Shown piece after piece: positions 39,954 to 46,389 of a stretch of DNA of 52,554 nucleotides; within the stretch, counting starts at the first letter, position 1, and every line of letters begins with the position of its first letter. The position numbers and the translations under genes were made by a program. The stretch is from IMG/VR virus record IMGVR_UViG_3300006622_000024, positions 41,402-93,955 of that record. One strand, given 5' to 3'. The notes below the pieces were generated by a model. That model was not told the origin of the DNA. It did no database searches and saw only the letters and a program-made list of their open reading frames with translations. Source of the DNA: a virus.

Positions 39954-40188
39954 CTTGTTAAAAATGCGCGTGGCGACTTCGTCGAGAGAGGAAAAAACGC
40001 CCCCTACTCTTCTCTCATCGCTGCTGCATGGCCTTGGTTAGGCTCTAAGGCTAATAATAATTTATCGTCCATAATGCTTAAGTTTTAAAGTTAAACAAAA
40101 TGCAACGTTTGTTTCGGATGCGTTCACTCCACCCGCGACTGTATTATTAGACCCAGTCCACACGGGTCATTAATAAATATCATCTTAG
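39954..40188. other. structured, mostly gene-free stretch after the GT25 gene
   Basis: About 235 nt. On the minus strand it has an ATATTTATTA box about 10 nt downstream of the GT25 stop. Hairpins follow: GACCC/GGGTC (9-nt loop), AAACAAA/TTTGTTT (8-nt loop) and CGAC/GTCG. It ends at a strong terminator. A 22-codon frame (40004-40072, MDDKLLLALEPNQGHAAAMR start) is the only coding candidate. The layout promoter, hairpins, terminator would fit a small RNA transcript. Confidence 0.45.
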
Positions 40189-41097
40189 TTACGCATCCCC
40201 GCCTCTACGCGGCCTAAATTTCATAGCGTACGAATACTCGTTATCTGATTCTGTATCTTCTGCTTGATCTATAATATTTTCAAGACTGAGGTATACTTTA
40301 GAACCTTTAAACATATAATTAATCCAAACATCTACTGGGCCGTCGATAGGAGCATTATCTAATAATTTCTTTGCAAACTTTCTAGAAATAATATATCCAG
40401 ATAACCACCATACTCCACTGTATACTCTAACTACATTCTCAGAATGTTCTTTCCATCTAAAACCATGTTCATTGGGAAGAGAGGATAAGTATATTACATC
40501 CCAGTTTTTTGGGACTTCTTTCATAATCTGTTCGAATTTTTTATTAAATCCGAAAGCTGGGAATATATCATCTTCTAATATAAGAGCTGATTTAGCTCCT
40601 GATTCGTAAAAGGTCTTCCATGTATTGTAATGAGCTTCTCCTAATCCTCTCTCTCCTCCAGAAAGATATAGAGTAAATTCATCTTTATAAGGAAGTAAAT
40701 CGTATTCTGGTTGAGGATCTATATCCCAGTGTTGCTGAAAAGTATAGTCTGGGTATATAATTGAATGGTCATCCCAATCTGCATCTTCTCCTAGGATACC
40801 ATCTATGAACTCTATGTTATCAAATAACGTCTCTCCTGTAGTTAGTTTAATTTTTGATAACCTTCTTTTAAGCTTCTTATACCTGTCTTCTCTGTGTGGG
40901 AGATGTATGGCATATACCTTGTCTATATGTTTAAATAAGTCGAGAGGTTTTTGAAAATCAAATAATTTAATAAAACCTTTGTAAATAGCATGAGTAGCTC
41001 TAACTATGTATCTAGTCGCATCATATACTTTCCATACTATATCCTCTTTCCAGGTAGAGGCAGAATAACCTTTCCATTTTTCAAATCCTTCGTTCAT
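40189..41097 (-). CDS. GT25-family glycosyltransferase, 302 aa
   Basis: Family motifs are VYAIHLPHREDRYKKLKRRL, EFIDGILG, GLGEAHYNTWKTFYESG (the 'E.GC..SH' region) and ALILEDDIFPAFGF with the DxD-like EDD, then VPKNWDVIYLSSLP. GT25 enzymes act in LPS or collagen-type glycosylation. An N-terminal basic region of about 50 residues precedes the domain. The gene stands apart from the main sugar island. Confidence 0.85.
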   Translation of the reverse strand: MNEGFEKWKGYSASTWKEDIVWKVYDATRYIVRATHAIYKGFIKLFDFQKPLDLFKHIDKVYAIHLPHREDRYKKLKRRLSKIKLTTGETLFDNIEFIDGILGEDADWDDHSIIYPDYTFQQHWDIDPQPEYDLLPYKDEFTLYLSGGERGLGEAHYNTWKTFYESGAKSALILEDDIFPAFGFNKKFEQIMKEVPKNWDVIYLSSLPNEHGFRWKEHSENVVRVYSGVWWLSGYIISRKFAKKLLDNAPIDGPVDVWINYMFKGSKVYLSLENIIDQAEDTESDNEYSYAMKFRPRRGGDA

Positions 41098-41101
41098 TTA
41101 T

Positions 41102-41109
41102 TATAAATA
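41102..41109 (-). promoter_or_regulatory. class II TATTTATA box
   Basis: Coding-strand context ATATTTATAATAAATG. The ATG of the GT25 gene is 4 nt after the box, so a leaderless or near-leaderless mRNA is expected. Confidence 0.5.
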
Positions 41110-41136
41110 TTTTATTAGAACCTTTTGTAACAAGAG

Positions 41137-41155
41137 ACGCCCCTTTCGGGGGCGT
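41137..41155 (-). terminator. GC-rich hairpin between RNA-like stretch and GT25 gene
   Basis: A perfect 7-bp stem ACGCCCC/GGGGCGT with a CGAAA loop on the minus strand. It lacks a clear U-tract, so it may be an RNA 3'-end or processing hairpin rather than an intrinsic terminator. Confidence 0.55.
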
Positions 41156-41308
41156 ATCTACGTATTGGCTTGGTGAATGCTATACATAACGTAATGCAAC
41201 AGTCTTATATATAACAAGCAACCCTACCGACCTGGCCAGGCTTTCCTAACCCGTCTGCTCTTACAACAGTCTTTCGAAAGTTGATCGGGCTCAGGGTCGT
41301 TAAACTCA
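41156..41308 (-). ncRNA. candidate structured RNA downstream of the Hc1-like gene
   Basis: No coding frame is seen. The GC content is visibly higher than the neighbours. On the minus strand CCTGAGCCCG pairs with CGGGTTAGG (one bulge), enclosing CAAC...GTTG around TTTCGAAAG. Next to it lie the palindrome CCTGGCCAGG and GGTCGGTAGGGTT, which can compete for CGACCCT. It is not a tRNA: no T arm or acceptor pairing could be built. It ends at the hairpin at 41137. Confidence 0.4.
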
Positions 41309-41476
41309 TTACTTAGATTCCGCTACAGAAGCTTTTCTGTAGTCAGTGATAAGTTTCTTTATCTCTCCTGCTGCTTTTCTAGCTCTCTGTTGAGATGCTT
41401 TTGTTGAACCAGCATTGTTTTCTGCTAGAGTGTTGAAATGTCCTTCAATCTGCTCAAAAATTTCTTGTTTTGTCAT
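41309..41476 (-). CDS. histone H1-like (Hc1-type) DNA-binding protein, 55 aa
   Basis: Begins MTKQEIFEQIEGHFNTLAEN and continues STKASQQRARKAAGEIKK, ending DYRKASVAESK. The order acidic helix, 'K.A..RARKA..E..KL', 'YRK.S' is that of the small Hc1 family common in Bacteroidetes, where it is thought to bind DNA. A phage copy might help nucleoid takeover or genome packing. It is the gene after nadE in the chaperonin operon direction. Confidence 0.75.
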   Translation of the reverse strand: MTKQEIFEQIEGHFNTLAENNAGSTKASQQRARKAAGEIKKLITDYRKASVAESK

Positions 41477-41485
41477 ATTTTAAAA

Positions 41486-42229
41486 TTACTTATTAATAAA
41501 GACGGGAATTGGTTCCATCTTATGTTTATTGTTCTTATTTAATGTACGATAAATATTTAATATTTCCAACTCTTTATCTGTTAATTCTTCTTCTGAACCT
41601 TCATAAAGCATAGCCCATTCTAAATCATCATAGGATGCTCCAATTTGTTCTTCGTCAGTTCTACTATCTCCCCAAAGTCCATCTGTAGGAGCTGCTTCCA
41701 TAATTCCGGAAATGATACCTAGTGACTTACCTAATGCGTAAACTTCTGATTTCATCAGATCAGCAATTGGACTTATGTCTACTCCTCCATCACCATATTT
41801 AGTGTAAAACCCTACTCCAAAATCTTCAACTTTATTTCCTGTTCCTACAACTATACCTCCGTACATTGCTGCAATTTGATATAGTGTAGTCATTCTTAAT
41901 CTAGCTCTAGTATTTGCAAGTGACAAATCATTTACGTAAGGGTTTAAAGTAGCTTTGAATGATTCGTATGTAGGAGTCAAATCAAATTTGAGAGACACTA
42001 CATTACTATACTTACTTTGTAACCATTTGATATGCTCTTGCTGAAGATCTACTTGTTTTTGGTTTTGATGAATTGGCATAGAAAGCACAATAGTTTCAAG
42101 ACCAGTCATTGCAGCAAGTGTAGAAGTAACGGCGGAATCAATCCCACCGCTAACTCCTATCACTAGTGAACTGATGTTATTCTCCTCTGCATACCCTTTA
42201 ATCCAATCTGATATCGCTTCTTGATTCAT
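41486..42229 (-). CDS. nadE: NH3-dependent NAD+ synthetase
   Basis: 247 aa. The PP-loop SGGIDSAVTS occurs at about residues 28-37. NTRARLRMTTLYQIA and VGTGNKVEDFGVGFYTKYGDG are the deamido-NAD/ATP contact segments, followed by DISPIADLMKSEVYALGKSL. There is no glutaminase domain, so it uses ammonia. It amidates nicotinate adenine dinucleotide in the last step of NAD synthesis. It starts 1 nt after the groEL stop, so it is co-expressed with the chaperonin. Confidence 0.93.
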   Translation of the reverse strand: MNQEAISDWIKGYAEENNISSLVIGVSGGIDSAVTSTLAAMTGLETIVLSMPIHQNQKQVDLQQEHIKWLQSKYSNVVSLKFDLTPTYESFKATLNPYVNDLSLANTRARLRMTTLYQIAAMYGGIVVGTGNKVEDFGVGFYTKYGDGGVDISPIADLMKSEVYALGKSLGIISGIMEAAPTDGLWGDSRTDEEQIGASYDDLEWAMLYEGSEEELTDKELEILNIYRTLNKNNKHKMEPIPVFINK

Positions 42230-42230
42230 C

Positions 42231-43868
42231 TTATCCCATTAACATTTGCGGATCCAGTTCATTGCTGGTTTTCTTCTTTTCTTTCCCAGTACTAACTACT
42301 GCTTCAGTAATTAATAATGTACCCGCTACAGATGCAGCATTCTCTAGAGCTAATCTAGTTACTTTAGTAGGATCAATAATACCTTCCTTAAACATATTAA
42401 AGTAGTCTTGTTCTCTAGGATTATAACCGTACCAGAAGTCACCGTCTTCCTTAATCTTAAGCTCTATATCACCAATGTCATCATTAGTATATCCAGCATT
42501 AAGTAGAATTTTGTAAAAAGGTCTTTCTAAAGCTGAGATGATAATGTCATATCCGGTTTGCTCATCGCCTTCTAAACCGCCGATTTGGTCTACCAGTAAC
42601 ATTGAAGCATTCAATAGAGCAATACCACCACCAGGTAAGATACCTTCTTCTAATGCTGCTTTCGTTGCATGAAGAGCATCTTCAACTCTATCCTTCTTCT
42701 CTTTCATCTCAACTTCAGTCATTCCCCCTACATGAACAATAGCTACTCCTCCGATAAAGGTTGCTAAACGTTCTTGTAGTTTCTCTTTTTCATAAGGAGA
42801 ATTAGTCTCATCAATTAGAGTTTTAATATCCTCTACTCTATTAGTGATTGATTCCTCATCTCCTTTGGCATCAATGATAGTAGTAGTTTCTTTAGAAATG
42901 GTAACTTTGTTAGCTTTACCTAACCATTCACCTTGAAACTTATCTAGTCTCATTCCTTTTTCTGTAGATACTACTGTACCACCTGTTAGAATTGCAATGT
43001 CTTCTAACATATCTTTTTTCCTATCTCCAAAGCTTGGAGCTTTAACAACAGCACAGTTAAGAATACCTCTCATCTTATTAACTACCATAGTAGAGAGTGC
43101 CTCTCCATCAATATCATCTGCAATGATTAATAGTGATTTACTTTGCTGAGAAACTGATTCTAAGACAGGTAATAATTCTTTGACTGAGTTTAATCGTTTG
43201 TCAGTAATTAAAACATACGGAGATTGAAGAACAGCAGTCATTGTGCTATTATCTGTAACGAAGTATGGAGACTTATAACCTCTGTCGAACTGTACTCCTT
43301 CGACTGTTTCTAAATATGTTTCTCCAGTTTTAGACTCTTCAATAGTCACAACTCCATCTTGCCCAACTTTATCCATAGCAGTGGAAATTAACTCACCTAT
43401 TTCGGTATCGTTGTTAGCTGAAATCGTGGCAATCTGTTTTAGCTGTTCTTCATCCGTAATTTCTTTTGATTTATCTTCTAAATACGTCACTACATCCTTT
43501 ACTGCTTTATCGATACCTCTTTTGATATCTACAGCATTCTGTCCTTTCTTCATGAAATCTAATCCGTCATTAAGAATAGCTTGCGCTAATAATGTAGAGG
43601 TTGTAGTACCGTCACCTGCTTGTTCAGCAGTCTTAATTGATGCTTGTTTTACTATCTGGGCTCCTAGATTCTCTACTTTATTTTTAAGTTCAATAGACTT
43701 TGCTACTGTGACTCCGTCTTTAGTAGATACAGGCATTCCCATATCTTGTTCAATAATTACATTCCTTCCGGAAGGTCCTAAGGTTGATGTTACTGCATCT
43801 GCTAGTTTATCAACTCCGTCAGCTAGTTTATTCCTAGCGTCTTTTGAAAATGTTATCTTTTTACTCAT
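42231..43868 (-). CDS. groEL: GroEL-type chaperonin, 60 kDa
   Basis: 545 aa, full length. ATP-site motifs are TLGPSGRNV, DGTTTSTLLAQ and the catalytic Asp in VEDALHATKAA. GILPGGGIALLNAS follows. The apical domain (FDRGYKSPYF, LLIIADDIDGEAL, VKAPSFGDRKKDMLED) is intact. The C-terminus lacks the GGM repeats of bacterial GroEL and ends QMLMG. It overlaps groES by 8 nt. It would form a folding chamber, probably for bulky virion proteins, with the phage GroES or the host's. Confidence 0.97.
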   Translation of the reverse strand: MSKKITFSKDARNKLADGVDKLADAVTSTLGPSGRNVIIEQDMGMPVSTKDGVTVAKSIELKNKVENLGAQIVKQASIKTAEQAGDGTTTSTLLAQAILNDGLDFMKKGQNAVDIKRGIDKAVKDVVTYLEDKSKEITDEEQLKQIATISANNDTEIGELISTAMDKVGQDGVVTIEESKTGETYLETVEGVQFDRGYKSPYFVTDNSTMTAVLQSPYVLITDKRLNSVKELLPVLESVSQQSKSLLIIADDIDGEALSTMVVNKMRGILNCAVVKAPSFGDRKKDMLEDIAILTGGTVVSTEKGMRLDKFQGEWLGKANKVTISKETTTIIDAKGDEESITNRVEDIKTLIDETNSPYEKEKLQERLATFIGGVAIVHVGGMTEVEMKEKKDRVEDALHATKAALEEGILPGGGIALLNASMLLVDQIGGLEGDEQTGYDIIISALERPFYKILLNAGYTNDDIGDIELKIKEDGDFWYGYNPREQDYFNMFKEGIIDPTKVTRLALENAASVAGTLLITEAVVSTGKEKKKTSNELDPQMLMG

Positions 43869-44178
43869 TATCTGATTCTTTTACAACTGCTAATACTTCT
43901 TTATCTTGTGCTAGGTAATATTCTTCTCCTTCAAAATCAATACGTAGTGTACCAATTTTTGGAACAAGTACTATATCTCCTACTTTACAAGATCTAACTG
44001 AAATAATTTTACTTGGGTCCAATTCTGACTGGCGTCCAGGACCAACTGCTAATACTTCTCCCATTTCGGGTTTTTCTTTCCCCATATCTGGGATAACGAT
44101 GTTACCGTATGTTTGTTCCCCTTCATCTATAGGACGAATCAGAATACGGTCATTTGATGGTGATAGTGTTTTTGTCAT
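43861..44178 (-). CDS. groES: GroES-type co-chaperonin
   Basis: 105 aa. SPSNDRILIRPIDEGEQT is the N-terminal strand. The mobile loop is YGNIVIPDMGKEKPEMGEVL with the hydrophobic IVI triplet that binds GroEL, followed by VGPGRQ and a C-terminal YYLAQDKEVLAVV. It is slightly longer than host GroES (about 92-97 aa), with extra residues in the roof-loop region. It has its own class I-like promoter. Confidence 0.95.
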   Translation of the reverse strand: MTKTLSPSNDRILIRPIDEGEQTYGNIVIPDMGKEKPEMGEVLAVGPGRQSELDPSKIISVRSCKVGDIVLVPKIGTLRIDFEGEEYYLAQDKEVLAVVKESDNE

Positions 44179-44199
44179 GTATAACTGTTTATTTTTATT

Positions 44200-44229
44200 A
44201 ATATAAGAATAATAATAATAGGATCAAAC
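44200..44229 (-). promoter_or_regulatory. class I-like promoter for groES
   Basis: TATATTAAT box with TTTG 19 nt upstream. The TTTG lies inside the inverted repeat copy at 44221-44238, so any factor bound to that repeat would block or modulate this promoter. Confidence 0.55.
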
Positions 44230-44238
44230 TCGAGAGCG
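44221..44238. repeat. inverted repeat, left copy (GGATC-AAA-CTCGAGAGCG)
   Basis: The plus strand reads GGATCAAACTCGAGAGCG. The right copy at 44711-44727 is its reverse complement except in the 2-3-nt spacer. The two copies bracket hsp20 exactly. Each contains the palindrome CTCGAG. Confidence 0.8.
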
Positions 44239-44245
44239 GAAAAAT

Positions 44246-44656
44246 TTAGCTAATTTTCAAAGTTTTTAACTCTGATCCTTTAGCAAAAGGAATTGTAACA
44301 GTTAATAGTCCGTCTACAAACTCAGCTTTCGCTTTGTTCAAATCAAACTTACTATCAATCTTCCAACCTAAATTAAAAGAACGTTTAGCAATACCCTTAT
44401 GGATAAAGTCTTTAGATTCTTCTGTTTTAGATTTATCGTAATTTACTCTCAAAGTATTATTTTGAGTCTGAATTTGAATTTCCTCTTTTGAGATTCCTGT
44501 AGCTGCTATTTCGAATACCAATTGGGTATCTGTCGTATAGATGTCTACTGGGTGAGGAACTTTGGTTTCTGCAAGCGGAGAAAAAGTGCTTGCGTCTTGG
44601 AAAAAATTTCTAACTAAAATGTCGAACGGTGTACGTTCATAAAATAATGTACTCAT
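44246..44656 (-). CDS. hsp20: small heat-shock protein (Hsp20/alpha-crystallin)
   Basis: 136 aa. The alpha-crystallin core (VDIYTTDTQLVFEIAATG, then EEIQIQTQNNTLRVNYDK) ends with AEFVDGLLTVTIPFAKG, the conserved 'A...GvL.v.iP' motif, and a short C-terminal extension. It binds unfolding proteins without ATP and can hand them to GroEL, which lies next in the operon direction. It has its own class I promoter and a leader of about 75 nt, unusually long here. Confidence 0.92.
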   Translation of the reverse strand: MSTLFYERTPFDILVRNFFQDASTFSPLAETKVPHPVDIYTTDTQLVFEIAATGISKEEIQIQTQNNTLRVNYDKSKTEESKDFIHKGIAKRSFNLGWKIDSKFDLNKAKAEFVDGLLTVTIPFAKGSELKTLKIS

Positions 44657-44710
44657 ATCATTTAAATTTGTGAGTGCCTAAGCTACTCGGGTTAAAAAAA
44701 TAATTAAAAT

Positions 44711-44727
44711 CGCTCTCGAGTCGATCC
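44711..44727. repeat. inverted repeat, right copy, in the hsp20 leader
   Basis: The plus strand reads CGCTCTCGAGTCGATCC. In the hsp20 transcript this gives GGATCGACTCGAGAGCG in the 5' leader, able to pair with the 3' copy over 15 bp with a small internal loop. Confidence 0.8.
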
Positions 44728-44738
44728 ATTATTATATA

Positions 44739-44768
44739 AATATAAGAAAAAAAAGTTTTATAAACAAC
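44739..44768 (-). promoter_or_regulatory. class I promoter for hsp20, GTTG-N20-TATATTTATA
   Basis: GTTG lies just after the stop-side of the epimerase gene, 20 nt from TATATTTATAT. The box also contains TATTTATA. The transcript would begin just before the right inverted-repeat copy. Confidence 0.75.
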
Positions 44769-44771
44769 TGT

Positions 44772-45680
44772 TTATTTTAATTTTTCTTTCCATATTGCTA
44801 TTGTTCTATCTAAACCTTCATCTAGGGAAACTTTTGGTTCCCATCCTAATTTAGATGTAATTTTTTTATTAGTTGAATTAAGTAAAAATATCTCACCTGG
44901 GCGTTCTGGTTTAGTATCCCAATTTACTTTTCCGTTCCAGTTTAATTTCTTAGCTATAATATCAACGTAGTCTTTTATTTTTAAAGCATTATTAGGTCCA
45001 AGGCATAATATTTCTCCTGCTACTTTCTCTGGGTTATTAATTACCTCTACCCATGCTTCTAATAAGTCGTCTATAAAGATGAAATTTCTATAAGGTTCTC
45101 CATATCCTAAATTGATTTCATTTGGATTTTTTAACATCTGAGTTATGATTTGCTCAGTGACAAAGAAGTCATTGTCTTTTCGTCCGTATGCGTTTGTTTG
45201 TCTTATAGCAGTAAAAGGAAGTCCATAACTTCTATGAGCATATTCCAAATACTTTTCACATCCGTACTTTGCTACTGCATATGGAGCATTAGGGTTAGGA
45301 GGAGTCAATTCATCGAATGTTTCGATTTCATCTTCCTTACCGGCCTTAATTACATCGGAGATAGGTTGCCATCCGTAAACTTCCATAGTAGATGCAAAAA
45401 CAAAATTCTTTAAGTTTTTTAGTCTTCTAGCACCTTCAATAAGATTCACTGTACCTACATAATTTACTTCAGAAAAAGTAATTTGTTCATAGAAGCTTTG
45501 CTCTACCTCAGTTCGAGCTGCTAAATGCACAATGACTTCAGGATCTGCTTCAAGAAGCTCTTCTTGTACAGCTTGATGATCTCTAAGGTCGTTTTGTAAA
45601 AGTGATATTTCGTGTTGTTTGAGAGTTTCTCTCAAATGGCTGCCAATGAATCCTTGCCAACCTGTCATAAATATTTTCAT
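44772..45680 (-). CDS. NAD-dependent sugar epimerase/dehydratase (extended SDR)
   Basis: 302 aa. The NAD-binding TGWQGFIGSHLRETL is at the start, HLAARTEVEQSF follows, then FASTMEVYGW and the Tyr-Lys pair in APYAVAKYGCEKYL. NAYG and NFIFIDDLLEAW are substrate-side motifs. It is a second SDR in addition to the one at 16434. It was probably acquired separately, as the two are clearly different in sequence. A GCTATTTATA box precedes it. Confidence 0.88.
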   Translation of the reverse strand: MKIFMTGWQGFIGSHLRETLKQHEISLLQNDLRDHQAVQEELLEADPEVIVHLAARTEVEQSFYEQITFSEVNYVGTVNLIEGARRLKNLKNFVFASTMEVYGWQPISDVIKAGKEDEIETFDELTPPNPNAPYAVAKYGCEKYLEYAHRSYGLPFTAIRQTNAYGRKDNDFFVTEQIITQMLKNPNEINLGYGEPYRNFIFIDDLLEAWVEVINNPEKVAGEILCLGPNNALKIKDYVDIIAKKLNWNGKVNWDTKPERPGEIFLLNSTNKKITSKLGWEPKVSLDEGLDRTIAIWKEKLK

Positions 45681-45696
45681 TAATTAAAACGTTTAA

Positions 45697-45704
45697 TATA
45701 AATA
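45697..45704 (-). promoter_or_regulatory. class II TATTTATA box
   Basis: Coding-strand context GCTATTTATATTAAAC, 16 nt from the ATG of the SDR gene. It lies between the SDR gene and the GT2 gene upstream. Confidence 0.5.
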
Positions 45705-45705
45705 G

Positions 45706-46389
45706 CTATATAAATGTATTTCTCTTCTTACGAGGTCTTGGATGATTTTTAGCAGAATTATTCCAACCGGTATGTTCTATATACTTATGTTCCAGTATTA
45801 CAGCATAAAAACCTAATTTAAGGTATTCTTGTCCTGCTAGTATTTCTGCTCTAGGTCCAAATTTACCTAATCCTCCTATTAAATTATGATCAGCTAAACG
45901 TTTTAAACCTGGGTTAGTTGAAAATCCGGTATAGCCGCCGTAATCTGTATCCATAGTATAGTACCCAATATCTTCAGTTATATACTTTTCTTCACTGAAT
46001 GGATGTTCCATAGTATCCGTTAATGCTCTAATCCATACGTTTATTACTTTTGGATTGTTTTCTAAAATTTTCATAGAGTCTTCTATAAATCCTTCTCTAA
46101 CAAATTTCCAATCATCTTCTAAATGAAAAACATATGGAGTATTTACTTGGCTATAAGCTTTATCTATACTACGAAACGTACCAAGATTTTCCTCATTTAT
46201 AATTAAAGTATAGTCAGAGTATTTGTTTTTAATATGTTTAATAGCTTTAGCATCTGTACTATCTTCTATAATAATGAATTCCTCAATTGGGTACGTATTG
46301 TACTTATGAAAACTTTCTATAGTTTTGTCAAGTAGTTTAATTCTATTACACGATGTTAAAACTACAGTGACTTTTTTATTAGTGTCCAT
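45706..46389 (-). CDS. GT2-family glycosyltransferase, 227 aa
   Basis: The opening VTVVLTSCNRIKLLDKTIES, then EEFIIIEDSTDAKAI and FHLEDDWKFVREGF with the metal-binding EDD, are standard GT2 elements. The C-terminus is basic (RPRKKRN). It is coupled to the polymerase gene by an 11-nt overlap, an unusual pairing of a sugar enzyme with DNA replication that would fit DNA glycosylation as well as surface glycans. Confidence 0.85.
   Translation of the reverse strand: MDTNKKVTVVLTSCNRIKLLDKTIESFHKYNTYPIEEFIIIEDSTDAKAIKHIKNKYSDYTLIINEENLGTFRSIDKAYSQVNTPYVFHLEDDWKFVREGFIEDSMKILENNPKVINVWIRALTDTMEHPFSEEKYITEDIGYYTMDTDYGGYTGFSTNPGLKRLADHNLIGGLGKFGPRAEILAGQEYLKLGFYAVILEHKYIEHTGWNNSAKNHPRPRKKRNTFI

Noticed and set aside
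41156-41308. tRNA or tmRNA gene
   Set aside because: TTTCGAAAG looks like a T loop, but no acceptor stem, anticodon arm or CCA-end pairing could be built on either strand.
43381-43875. Plus-strand frame of 164 codons opposite groEL
   Set aside because: The groEL frame is certain by its conserved motifs. The antisense frame shows no protein-like features.
44221-44238. CIRCE operator for HrcA
   Set aside because: CIRCE is TTAGCACTC-N9-GAGTGCTAA. The repeat here differs completely in sequence and spacing.
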